DNA of 64,000 nucleotides, taken from NCBI GenBank assembly GCA_033060915.1, contig CM065386.1, positions 2,320,001 through 2,384,000 of the forward strand, read 5' to 3'. Of the stretch, positions 11,201 through 20,492 are shown piece by piece. Positions within the stretch are counted from its first letter, which is position 1; the number at the start of each line of letters is the position of its first letter. The notes below the pieces were generated by a model. That model did not search any database, was not told the origin of the DNA, and saw only the letters and a program-made list of their open reading frames with translations. Made by a program: the position numbers and the translations under genes. Source of the DNA: Euryodendron excelsum. Taxonomy: Eukaryota > Streptophyta > Magnoliopsida > Ericales > Pentaphylacaceae.

Positions 11201-13897
11201 TGCCCTTGGGACTGAAGAACGCCAGAGCAACGTATCAGCGACTGGTCACAAAGATGTTCAAGACGCAGCTCGGCAGAACAGTCGAGGTCTACATTGACGA
11301 TATGGTGGTAAAAAGCAAACTGAGGGACACCCACTTGGCGGACCTAAAGGAGGTACTTTGTATCCTGAAGGACTACAAAATGCGGTTGAACGCTTCAAAA
11401 TGTGTCTTCGGGGTCGGCTCAGGCAAGTTTTTGGGATTCCTGGTCACATATCGGGGCATTGAAGTGGACCCACGGCAGATCAGTGCGATTCAGAGTATTC
11501 AAGCTCCAAGGAATGCCAAGGAAGTTCAGAGATTGACAGGAATGGCCGCTGCACTCAACAGATTCATCAGCCATTCATCGGACAGGTGCCGACCCTTCTT
11601 CCAGCTCCTAAAGAAACAGGAGCGGTTCGAGTGGACCCCAGAGTGTGACTCTGCCCTTGCCGATCTAAAAATCTACCTCACCAAACCACCCCTGCTCTCC
11701 ACCCCTGTCTAGCACGAGGAACTCTTCCTTTACCTTGCAGTATCAGACCATGCAGTCAGCGCGGTCCAACTCAGGCAAGAAAACCGGCAACAATTCCCGG
11801 TCTATTACGTCAGCAAAATCCTTCTTGGAGCCGAGAGCAGGTACCTACCCCTCGAAAAGCTGACACTCACGCTGATAGTAGCATCCCGCAAGTTGGTGCA
11901 TTACTTCAGATCTCACACCATCAACATCCTCACAAACCACCAGCTCAAACCCCTTCTAAGAAAAGCCGACTTCTCAGGAAGAATTGCAAAATGGGCTGTG
12001 GAATTAGGCGAGTTTGACATCAAATTCCAACCTAGATCGGCGGTAAAGGGGCACGTTCTTGCAGACTTTGTTGCCGAGTTCTCTGTCGAGATAGCACCAG
12101 AAGTAGAATAGACCCCAACAACTAGCCAACCGCAACACGAACTCCCCCTGGACCTTTGGGAACAATCTGGTCATTGGAAACTCTACGTGGACGGAGCTTC
12201 CAATGACCGGGGGGCAGGATCGGGCATCGTACTCATCACACCAGACGGTCTAACCATCGAGCAAGCCATCAAGCTGGAGTTCACTGCTTCCAATAATGAG
12301 TCAGAATACGAGGCCTTGCTCGCCGGAATACGTCGAGCGATTGAGCTTCGAATCCCCGAAATCGTCATATATTCGGACTCTTACTCGTCGTAAATCAAAT
12401 CACAGGGGAATACGTCGCAAAAAGCGACAGAATGACGCAGTACCTAGCAAAGGCCAAGGAACTACTCGGCCAATTTAAAAACTTCAAGCTTCGACAGATT
12501 AGCCGAGATCACAACTCACATGCGGATGCCTTGGCAACTCTGGCCACGGCTTTGAAATCTGGTTCGAAAAAGACGATCAACATAGAAACCCTCGCCAAGC
12601 CCAACATCTTTCATGAGGAGGAGGAAGCCCTAACAGCAGAAAAGTTGGGACCATCGTGGATGGACCCAATCATTTCTTACCTCGACACAGACAAGCTGCC
12701 GGACGATAAGGCTGAAGCTCGACGAATCAAGCATGTATCTCTCAGGTATTGGCTATCACCAAGTAAGGAGCTTTACAGACGTTCCTTTACAGGTCCGTAT
12801 TTACACTGCGTCCATCCGGAATAAGTACAGGGGGTCTTGTTCGAGATCCACGAGGGGATATGTGGAAGTCATGTCGGCGGAAGGTCGATAGCCCACCGGG
12901 CCATCTCACAGGGATACTGGTGGCCTTACATGTAGAAGGATGCAGCCCAGTACGTCCTGAAATGTGACAAATGTCAGAGGTTTTCCCCCATCATCCACCA
13001 GCCGGCCGAGGATCTTGCGACCATCACTAGTCCGTGGCCTTTCGCTCAGTGGGGATTGGACATTGTCGGACCTCTGCCTCGAGCTCTGGGCAACAAAAGG
13101 TTTCTCATTATGGCCACCGACTACTTCACCAAATGGGTAGAAGCGGAACCTTTATCAAACATCAGGGAAATTGACGCCAAAAGGTTTGTATGGAAAAGCA
13201 TTGTCACCAGATTCGGATTGCCCCGTGCCATTATATCAGATAACGGCACCCAGTTTGATGGCAACGTCTTTAGATCATTTTACGAAGGATTGGGGATCAG
13301 AAACTATTACTCAACACCAGCCTACCCCTAATGCAACGGGCAAACCGAGATTTCAAATAAAACCATGCTTAACGGGGTCAAGAAGCGACTGGAAAAAGCC
13401 AAGGGGAAGTGGACAGAGGAGCTACCCAATGTTTTGTGGTCCTACAGAACAACCCCAAGGAGGTCCACAGGAGAAACGCCATTCTCCTTGGCATATGGGG
13501 TGGAGGCAGTCATCCCCTTGGAGATCGGACTACCAACAATCAGATCGGCAGCCTTTAACACCGGTGTCAATGATCAGACGGTCGGAAGAGACCTAGATCT
13601 AGTCGAAGAAAGAAGGGAAACTGCGTTGATCAGGCTCACAGAATATCAGCGACAGCTAAAACGCTCTTACAACAAGCGGGTCCGCCCAAGAAACTTTACT
13701 CCAGGAGATCTAGTTTTACGAAAAGTGTTGAAGCAACCAAGAAGGCGGCAGATGGAAAGCTCGGCCCAAACTGGGAAGACCCCTACAGAGTCACAGCCCA
13801 GGTCGGCATCGGCACATACAGACTGGAGACCGTCGAAGAAGGACGACCATTGCCACGACCATGGAATGCAACCAACTTGAGGAAGTTCTACCAGTAA
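8287..13897 (+). pseudogene. Gag-pol polyprotein of element 1, broken
   Basis: Gag (about 8287-9850) has the retrotransposon gag core (RWFAKLP, FTARFIANS) and a CCHC-like finger, [14 protein letters not shown]. Protease follows, with IDQGSSSEV at about 10177. Reverse transcriptase has VCVDFTDLN and the catalytic VYIDDMVV near 11290. An RNase H remnant lies at 11713-12080 and a second RNase H, LYVDGASNDRGAG, at about 12183-12560. Integrase, with its HHCC finger, SDNGTQFDG and C-terminal domain, occupies 12840-13897. Relative to element 2 the start is ATA (8287), stops lie at 9454, 11710, 12109, 12822, 12933 and 13329, and frameshifts near 12385 and 13727. Every listed stop replaces a Gln codon. 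The integrase Asp-Asp-Glu residues remain visible. Confidence 0.93.
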
Positions 13898-14007
13898 GGC
13901 AAAGCTCCATGCACTGTAACAGTCCATGAAATGTGTAAAGCCCAGCTGAAGAATCAATGAAAACAAAGCTATTCGAATGAATCTACTCTGAGCACTCTGT
14001 GACAATA

Positions 14008-14580
14008 AAAACCAAGTGTAAAAACTTGGTCCTGTCCAAGTTGGGCAGGTTGGCCAAAGAAGGCCAAATTAAAAACCAAGTGTAAACACTTGGTCCTGTC
14101 CAAGTTAGGCAGGTCGGCCAAAGAAGGCCAAATTAAAAACCAAGTGTAAACACTTGGTCCTGTCCAAGTTGGGCAGGTCGGCCAAAGAAGGCTAAATTAA
14201 AAACCAAGTGTAAAAACTTGGTCCTGTCCAAGTTGGGCAAGTCGGCCAAAGAAGGCCAAAATAAAAACCAAGTGTAAAAACTTGGTCCTATCCAAGTTGG
14301 GCAGGTCGGCCAAAGAAGGCCAAAATAAAAACCAAGTGTAAACACTTGGTCCTGTCCAAGTTGGGCAGGTCGGCCAAAGAAGGCCAAATTAAAAACCAAG
14401 TGTAAAAACTTGGTCCTGTCCAAGTTGGGCAGGTCGGCCAAAGAAGGCCAAAATAAAAACCAAGTGTAAAAACTTGGTCCTGTCCAAGTTGGGCAGGTCG
14501 GCCAAAGAAGGCCAAAATAAAAACCAAGTCTAAAGAACTTGGTCCTGAAATAGTTGGGCAGGTCGGCCGAAATAGGCCAA
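14008..14580. repeat. 64-bp tandem array, nine units
   Basis: The word GGCCAAAG recurs at 14052, 14116, 14180, 14244, 14308, 14372, 14436 and 14500, exactly 64 bases apart, with a ninth, diverged unit at 14565. Each unit contains short inverted repeats: CCAAGT..ACTTGG, CTTGG..CCAAG and GGCC..GGCC. It lies between the 3' end of gag-pol and the 3' end of the antisense gene. Because 64 is not a multiple of 3, apparent repeat proteins read from it are artefacts. Variable tandem repeats at this location are known in Tat/Ogre elements. Confidence 0.95.
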
Positions 14581-14721
14581 GAAAGAAATCAAACGACAAA
14601 ATCAGATGAGACAGACTCACAGCAAAAATCAGATAAGGCAGATTTGGTAATAAGCAACAAAAAGAGTCCTTCTCATTAAAAAGCATCGATGGTTACAAAA
14701 TTCGAAAAAAAGAAAGAAAAG

Positions 14722-16945
14722 TTATGCCGACTTCTCCCCCGGCTCTACAGTTACCCCTGGCGAAGTCACTTCCACATCCTTAGAGGGTTCAGCTGTGGCC
14801 TCCAAATTTTTGAGCCTCTCCTTCTCAGCAGCAGCCTTTTCGGCCGCGTCCTTTAACTTTAGCTCCCGTCTGTATAGGGCATTTGCCAGCACTTTCTTCG
14901 GACAGACGACGCCGTCCTCGGTAGTATCAAAGTAGTTCGGGCAAAGACCCCACACGTCGGAGGCCTTATCTAGGTCTGCAACGACAAGGGCACCATTCCA
15001 ACCCTGTCGGAATATGGTGCGACTGAGGTCCATCATCTTTTGAGCCAAATTCTTGGCTCCCCTCTCTTCACCCCGCTTCAATATGACCTCTTCTTCCACC
15101 TTCAGCTTGGCCACTTCAGCCTTAAGGGTCTCCACTTCCTCATTGGCATTGTGCAGATCCATGGACTGCACGTCAAACTTTTTCTCGAGGTCGGCAAGAT
15201 CCCTGTCCCTCTTTTCAAAGTCGGCCTTCGTCAACAAAAGCTCGGCGGAGGCCTGCTCGGCTTGTTTCCTGAAGGTAATCCGCTCCTTATTTGCTTCAAT
15301 CCACTCGAGCTTCAAACGACCGTGCTCTTCAATGAGTTGCTGGTGAACCTCGGCAAGCTTTTGGAAGCGCGTCATCGCCTCCAAGGAATTTAGACAGGCC
15401 TACACAAATCGGAGAAGGTCGTTGTTAGGGCAAGTGTCTAAAAAGACTGTAGTCATCAAAAAAGTCAGAGCCGTCTTACCAGTATGGAGTCATGGAAAGC
15501 GCCCATAAAAACGGCTGAGTCGCTTGCTTCGCCCAGCTTCGCTACGTCCTTTTTCTGAAGGACGCTCTTCATAACACCAAAAGCAACCTCGGGCTGATCG
15601 ATCATAGAATCTGCTGTCGTCATAGGACGGCCCAGAATGTCTGGAGTGATGGTCACAGTCTCGCCGACCTCGTCCACCCCGCCTTTGCCTTTCTGCTTTT
15701 TGGGCGCTGGGGTCGGAGTGACATCGGGCCTCCTCTTTCTGTGTTGCCGTGTCTCCAGCCTCTGTTGCACGGGAGGGGCCTCCTCCACGGGAGTAACCAC
15801 CAGCTCGGCCGGAGAGTTTTCGGCAGGAGTAGGTGTGGCCGACTTCAGCGGCTGCCCCGTAAGAGCAAACATCCGTTCCTTCAGGCTCATGCCGTCCATT
15901 TCGTCTTGGGATGGGCTCGAATCACTCGTTCCGATGGGAATCTCAACTCGGCGGTTGGGCACAGTGTATGGTGACGAAGTGGATGCCGAGCTGTGTGATT
16001 TAGTTCGCTCTTCTTGCCGTTCTTCATCAGGTGAGGCAGATGGAGGAGCAACCGCGACTGTCACGCCTGTAGGGATGCGCGCCCTCTCGATCGCTATGCC
16101 AGTAGGGATTTCCTCAAAGTCCCCTTCGGCACCTTCGTCCGCTAATCTTGCTAGTACACTCTGGGGGACACCAGTCTCGGCAGTGAAAGTCGAGTATCGC
16201 AGTGGGTAGGAGAGCAAGATATGTGCCGCCCGAGCTATGTATCTTAGTCGACCTTCGCCAACGTAGTTCAAGACCTTGTTGAGGTCGTCAGAGTTAACCA
16301 ACCAGTCACGAGCTTTTGACCGCTTCCTTGTGTCTGCAAAAAGTTCGAGAGTTAGTATGGTTGCGAACTGAAACCTAAAATGACGCACAGTGCGAGAGAT
16401 CGGCTTCAAACCTAGTTCGACGGGCACTCTAGTGCATCGAATCGCCGGTCTATCCTTCTCGGGAACGTTGCCGAACTCCCATGGACCGGTTACCCAGACC
16501 CTAACGTCGTCGACGCCCTTCCCTGAGGAAGGCAGACACTTCACTAACTCTAAGGACTTCTTTACTACCCGGAGGTAAACCTTGTAACTACCTCCGACTT
16601 TATAAAGAGTGTGGCAGTAGTCCAGTTCGGCAAGGCCCAAGTTCACCCTCAGGTGCCAATTTATTTCTAGCATGCCAAAGAAGATTCTATATACGTTCGA
16701 CGCTAACTGGGAGGGCGACACCTTATTTTTTACTATGAATTTATGAAGAAGAGGGTGGAGGGGAAACCTAAGCCCCCCTTCTACGGTAGCAATGACTGGG
16801 AACGACACCCCTTTCTCGGTCTCCCCCATGCGATAGTCCTCAGGATCGACCAACTCTAAGCGATTTCATCCGGGACTTCAAACCTAGCCCTAAACGCTGC
16901 AAGGGCCGACGGACCATCTAACATTTTACGAAGACGGGATGCCAT
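14722..16945 (-). pseudogene. Antisense spliced gene of element 1
   Basis: A gene on the strand opposite gag-pol, read as exon 1 16412-16945, intron 16334-16411 (78 bp), exon 2 15480-16333, intron 15400-15479 (80 bp), exon 3 14722-15399. Intron 2 is GT..AG (GTAAGACGG to TGTGTAG) and joins in frame. Intron 1 is GTTTGAAG to TTTTTGCAG and contains TACTAAC, a good branch point. The product would be about 690 aa: an N-terminal region like the Pfam putative gypsy-type transposon domain (FPLHPLLHKFIVKNKVSPSQ), a Pro/Ser/Thr-rich middle, and a C-terminal coiled coil. The ATG is at 16943-16945. One base is missing near 16858 compared with element 2, which shifts exon 1. Function of such antisense ORFs is unknown. 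Confidence 0.75.
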
Positions 16946-17103
16946 CAGAGGACAACCGTCAAGACATAGAACGCAATGAAGAGCAGAGGAGTTGCGGGCT
17001 CAAAAGACACTTACAGTGGTGGGTGCCGAAACAGCTGACGCACACGCTATTCAGAAGGCAAAGGAAAGAGATCAAGTGTCTCCCAATTGATTAGGGCGTC
17101 GGT

Positions 17104-17113
17104 CTTTTATACA
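17104..17113 (-). promoter_or_regulatory. TATA box for antisense gene of element 1
   Basis: Read on the minus strand this is TGTATAAAAG, about 160 bases upstream of the antisense ATG at 16945. Element 2 has TATATAAAAG at the same relative place (28462-28471). It lies in internal sequence, not in the LTR, so the antisense gene seems to have its own promoter. Confidence 0.6.
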
Positions 17114-17292
17114 CGCCAGAGCCATCGGTTCGTACACAGTAAACCGACGTTAATCATGACGCTCTGCCGAAGCGTCACGTCGGCCGTCGATTTAATAACG
17201 CCCCACCATTGAATTTTTTAAAATCCCCGCCATTTACGTGGCCAGGTGACCGTTACATCCCTTGGCCGTTTCAGAATCTCAAACGACATAAT

Positions 17293-17306
17293 GGCTGGGG
17301 GGCAAT
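17293..17306 (+). promoter_or_regulatory. Polypurine tract of element 1
   Basis: GGCTGGGGGGCAAT lies directly before the 3' LTR at 17307, the expected position of the plus-strand primer. Element 2 has the same sequence in inverse orientation at 28269-28282. Confidence 0.75.
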
Positions 17307-17907
17307 TGTGGGGGAGTAACCCCCGGCCCATCCCAATGGATGAGGCCCAATCTGTGCAAGTTAAAGTTGGGGCCACTTTGGTAGCCTAGATCAGAATTAG
17401 CGGGAAGGCCAGACTGCCGACCTCCCTCACAACACAACCCAAACCGCGAAAGGCGGGCCCAAACCACTAGCGGTCTCTGCGCATTAAATGCAGAGTTGAC
17501 TCGCATTTAATACTCATGCGGCTGCCCACGCGACGTGAACGTGCACGTCCGGTCAGCCGGAATCCTCCACGACGGTGCGCCAGACCCTGTGGATAATCAG
17601 GCGACGTCAATGATGACGCCTACCCAGCAGGCCATGAGAGCCTGCTGGTAGGCTAAGGCAGAACACACTCCCTCGAAAGTCCTATAAATACCCAAGGCAC
17701 CGAGAGTCAGGTATGGACAGTGAACCCCCAATATCGACCACTCTCATTCATCTTCATCGATTAAGCTTGCTGACTTAATCTTCGGAGTGTGATCGGCCCG
17801 TTACGGGTCGATCCATTCTAACATCTTCGTCTTGCAGGAGATACCTGGACTCATCCGTTTTTGGGCCTGAGAGTTCGGCCCAGCCTTCCAGAAAAATCCC
17901 ACCTACA
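17307..17907 (+). repeat. 3' LTR of element 1
   Basis: 601 bases, TG..CA, the partner of 7652-8252. It is followed by the target-site duplication ATTAT (17908-17912). Confidence 0.93.
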
Positions 17908-17912
17908 ATTAT

Positions 17913-18615
17913 AAAGGCTATGTTAATCTGTGCTTTGTCGATCAGTTTTTTTCAACGTTAGTCTAATCCCCAGGTTCCTATAAATGGTTACACATTCCAT
18001 ATCAAATTATAGATCAATACATATCTGGAGGAAATTTGTAAAACATCTTATAAAAAAACAAAAATATTGAAAAAAGAGAGGGGAAACAAACAACCTGATT
18101 TGCAACCATTCTCCTGAGGACATCCCCATGCAACCCATCAATATGTAATTTCATTTTTGTATTAACCAATCTATACATATATGTATACACATATATTCAT
18201 TTTTATAATTTCATTTCCCTTCTTTTTCTCTTTTCTTTTTTTTTCCTTCTTCAAGTTCTAAACAGGCTTTTTGAGTTTGGGAGATGATGCAAAGGTCCAA
18301 ATGATTACAAAGGCTATGTTAATCTGTGTTTTGTTGAACATTTTTTTTTTAACGTCGGTATGATCCCCAGACTCCTATCAATGGTTACACATGCCATATC
18401 AAATTATGGATCAATACATATTTGAAGGAAATTTGTAAAACATCTTATGGAAACACAAAAACATAGAAGAAAGAGGGGGAAAACAGACAACCTGATTTGC
18501 AACCATTCTCCTGAGGACATCCCCATACAACCCATCAATATGTAATTTCATTTCTGTATTAACCAATCTATATATATACACATATATTCATTTCTATAAT
18601 TTCATTTCCCTTCTT
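17913..18615. repeat. Tandem duplication, two units beside element 1
   Basis: Unit 17913-18308 is repeated at 18309-about 18615. Both begin AAAGGCTATGTTAATCTGTG and share ACCATTCTCCTGAGGACATC and later words. The end of an earlier unit, GATGATGCAAAGGTCCAAA, lies at 7626-7645 just left of element 1. Element 1 therefore inserted exactly at a unit boundary region of this tandem duplication, and the 18304 junction shows the empty site. Confidence 0.85.
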
Positions 18616-20492
18616 TCAAACCGTAAGCAGGGAGAAAACCCAACCAAAGGATGAATTTTCTTTTCAATGAATTGGACATAACCAAGGTGACTCAGCTCAA
18701 ATATTGCTCAAGCAATTACATTAATTTCTTCGTCCTTTGCCCAGAAAAAATTGTCGAGACCACAACTGAGTGGAAATTCATTTTAATATATCTACTCTCC
18801 ATAGCTTTAATATGGATGAGAAATCACTTTCTAACTTATTTTCCGTAGGAGTAAATTATTTCCACCTCATCACCCCCATTTGCTTTGGCTGAAATTAATT
18901 AGAAATGATTACAAAGGTTTAGCGTAAATAAAAAAAAAGTCAGATTGGTGGAGCGTTGAAATTTTTTTCATACATATTATTCCACTCAGAAAAGGGCTTT
19001 TGTTTTTTTTTTAAATTTCTACGTATGAAGTTTGTTTTTATATTGTTTAATAACCAAAAAAAAATTTAAAAAATCCCTTCTTGATAATGATATGTAACCA
19101 AAAGCCTCGTGATTAATACAGCAGCCGACATTGATGATTACGATACCAATCATTAACTAATATAATTATGGTTATTATGATTATTACTATTTTAGTATCA
19201 GCAGACTATATATAACATTTTTGGATCATGCATTGGAACCTGCGCGGCTTCGCCGTCAATCTATAGAGCTGTAAGAGCCGCCATTCATATCCGTACGAGT
19301 GAAGGCATTCTTCTTTAAGAAACAGACGTTCATATACGCGCATATATAATATAATATATGTTTTTGTCTGGACGAAGCTCATGGACATATTCCACGAAAT
19401 TCATACGTATTATATATTTTATAAATTGTTTGTTTTTTCTTTTAAAGTCAACTATTGTGTGTAGATTGACTTTTTTTTTTAGCCGACATTTTTTTTATTT
19501 AATGGAAAACTTATAAATTATGTAACACCTTAAAATTATATAAAGGTTTTAAAAATTTTGGGACTTTAAAAAATTTTATTTGCACAATTTTTTGTTTAGC
19601 CAATTTTTTTCTTTTTAAAGTTCACTTAGAGTTGTTGATTTTAGGTTTTCGTTATCTAATAAGACTTTTTTTTTTTCACTTGAACTATGAAATTTTCTAG
19701 AACAAAAAGATATGAAAACTAAATAAGATGATACTATAACATTTAATGTTTAAAAAATTTGAGGCCTTAAAAAAATTTGTTTATAAAATTTATTTATTTA
19801 TTATTAAACTAGTTTTTTTTCTTTAAAGTTCACGGTGTAGTTAATTTTGAACTTCTTTTTTTAACAGATAATTTTTTCTCATTTGAATTAGGTCTTTTTT
19901 AAAAAAATAATATAAAACCTCAAAATTCTTAAAAAAGTTTAATTCACAGTATTTTCCTAAAAATAAAGTGGGACCCACCCGTCATCTCCTTCCTCGGACC
20001 CCTTGACTTTCTAGTTGACCTGTCACCAAGTTTCTGAGTTGGGTTTGGTGATAGTAATTCTTCTGCAATACTCTCATCGGTAAAATAAAGTAACTTTTTG
20101 TATTAAAAAAATAATAATAAATAAGACATGAAAACCACCATGCGATGATCGCTTCATAATTTAGGTTAGGTTCTTAATAGGGTTTTGACCCATGGTTTGT
20201 TTGTTACAGCCATCATTTTGTGAGACTCTGCTTTCATATAGTGGTGAATATTAGACATATACAAAGCCACAGGCAAAATCTGGGTGATTGTATATGAGAA
20301 TCTCAATCTAACCCAACTCCACTGGCATGCACCAAATCCAAAAGATTATTGGGTAGGATCTCCAGGAATTTATTTATCAACAATTACAAGGAAATTTAAG
20401 ATCATTACAGCTAGCTTTGTACAATTTTCTTTTTACAGCTTTGTACAGGCTTTTGAAGGAAAACAATTACAAACTTTTTTGCACGTATCAAA
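18616..20492. other. AT-rich gene-free interval
   Basis: Long T and A runs with no coding frame that I can support on either strand. The right part (about 20280-20492) probably holds the 3' untranslated region of the ATPase-like gene on the minus strand. Confidence 0.5.

Larger units (their letters stand above)
7652..17907 (+). mobile_element. Tat-like Ty3/gypsy retrotransposon, element 1
   Basis: A full-length 10.26 kb element with 601-base LTRs, a primer-binding site, gag-pol on the + strand, a 64-bp tandem array, an antisense spliced gene, a polypurine tract and a 5-base target-site duplication. Pol order is protease, reverse transcriptase, RNase H, a second RNase H domain, integrase, which is Ty3/gypsy order. 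The extra RNase H, the antisense ORF downstream of integrase and the 3' tandem repeats are known traits of the Tat lineage. LTRs differ at roughly 18 positions by eye (about 97% identity), so insertion is fairly young. Gag-pol contains at least six stops and frameshifts, so the element is not autonomous now. Confidence 0.93.

Noticed and set aside
10717..11334. 205-codon minus-strand frame
   Set aside because: It is a shadow of the reverse transcriptase coding region on the plus strand.
14008..14580. CRISPR-like array
   Set aside because: There are no unique spacers. The whole 64-bp unit is repeated, and the host is a plant.
14133..14686. Open frames giving repeated LADLPNLDRTKF-type peptides on the minus strand of the 64-bp array
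   Set aside because: They are translations of the tandem repeat. The 64-base period changes frame every unit, and the same peptides appear in all three frames.
15637..16209. 190-codon plus-strand frame opposite the antisense gene
   Set aside because: It is a Ser/Gly-rich shadow of the antisense gene exon 2, and the homologous frame in element 2 (29411-29941) is also a shadow.
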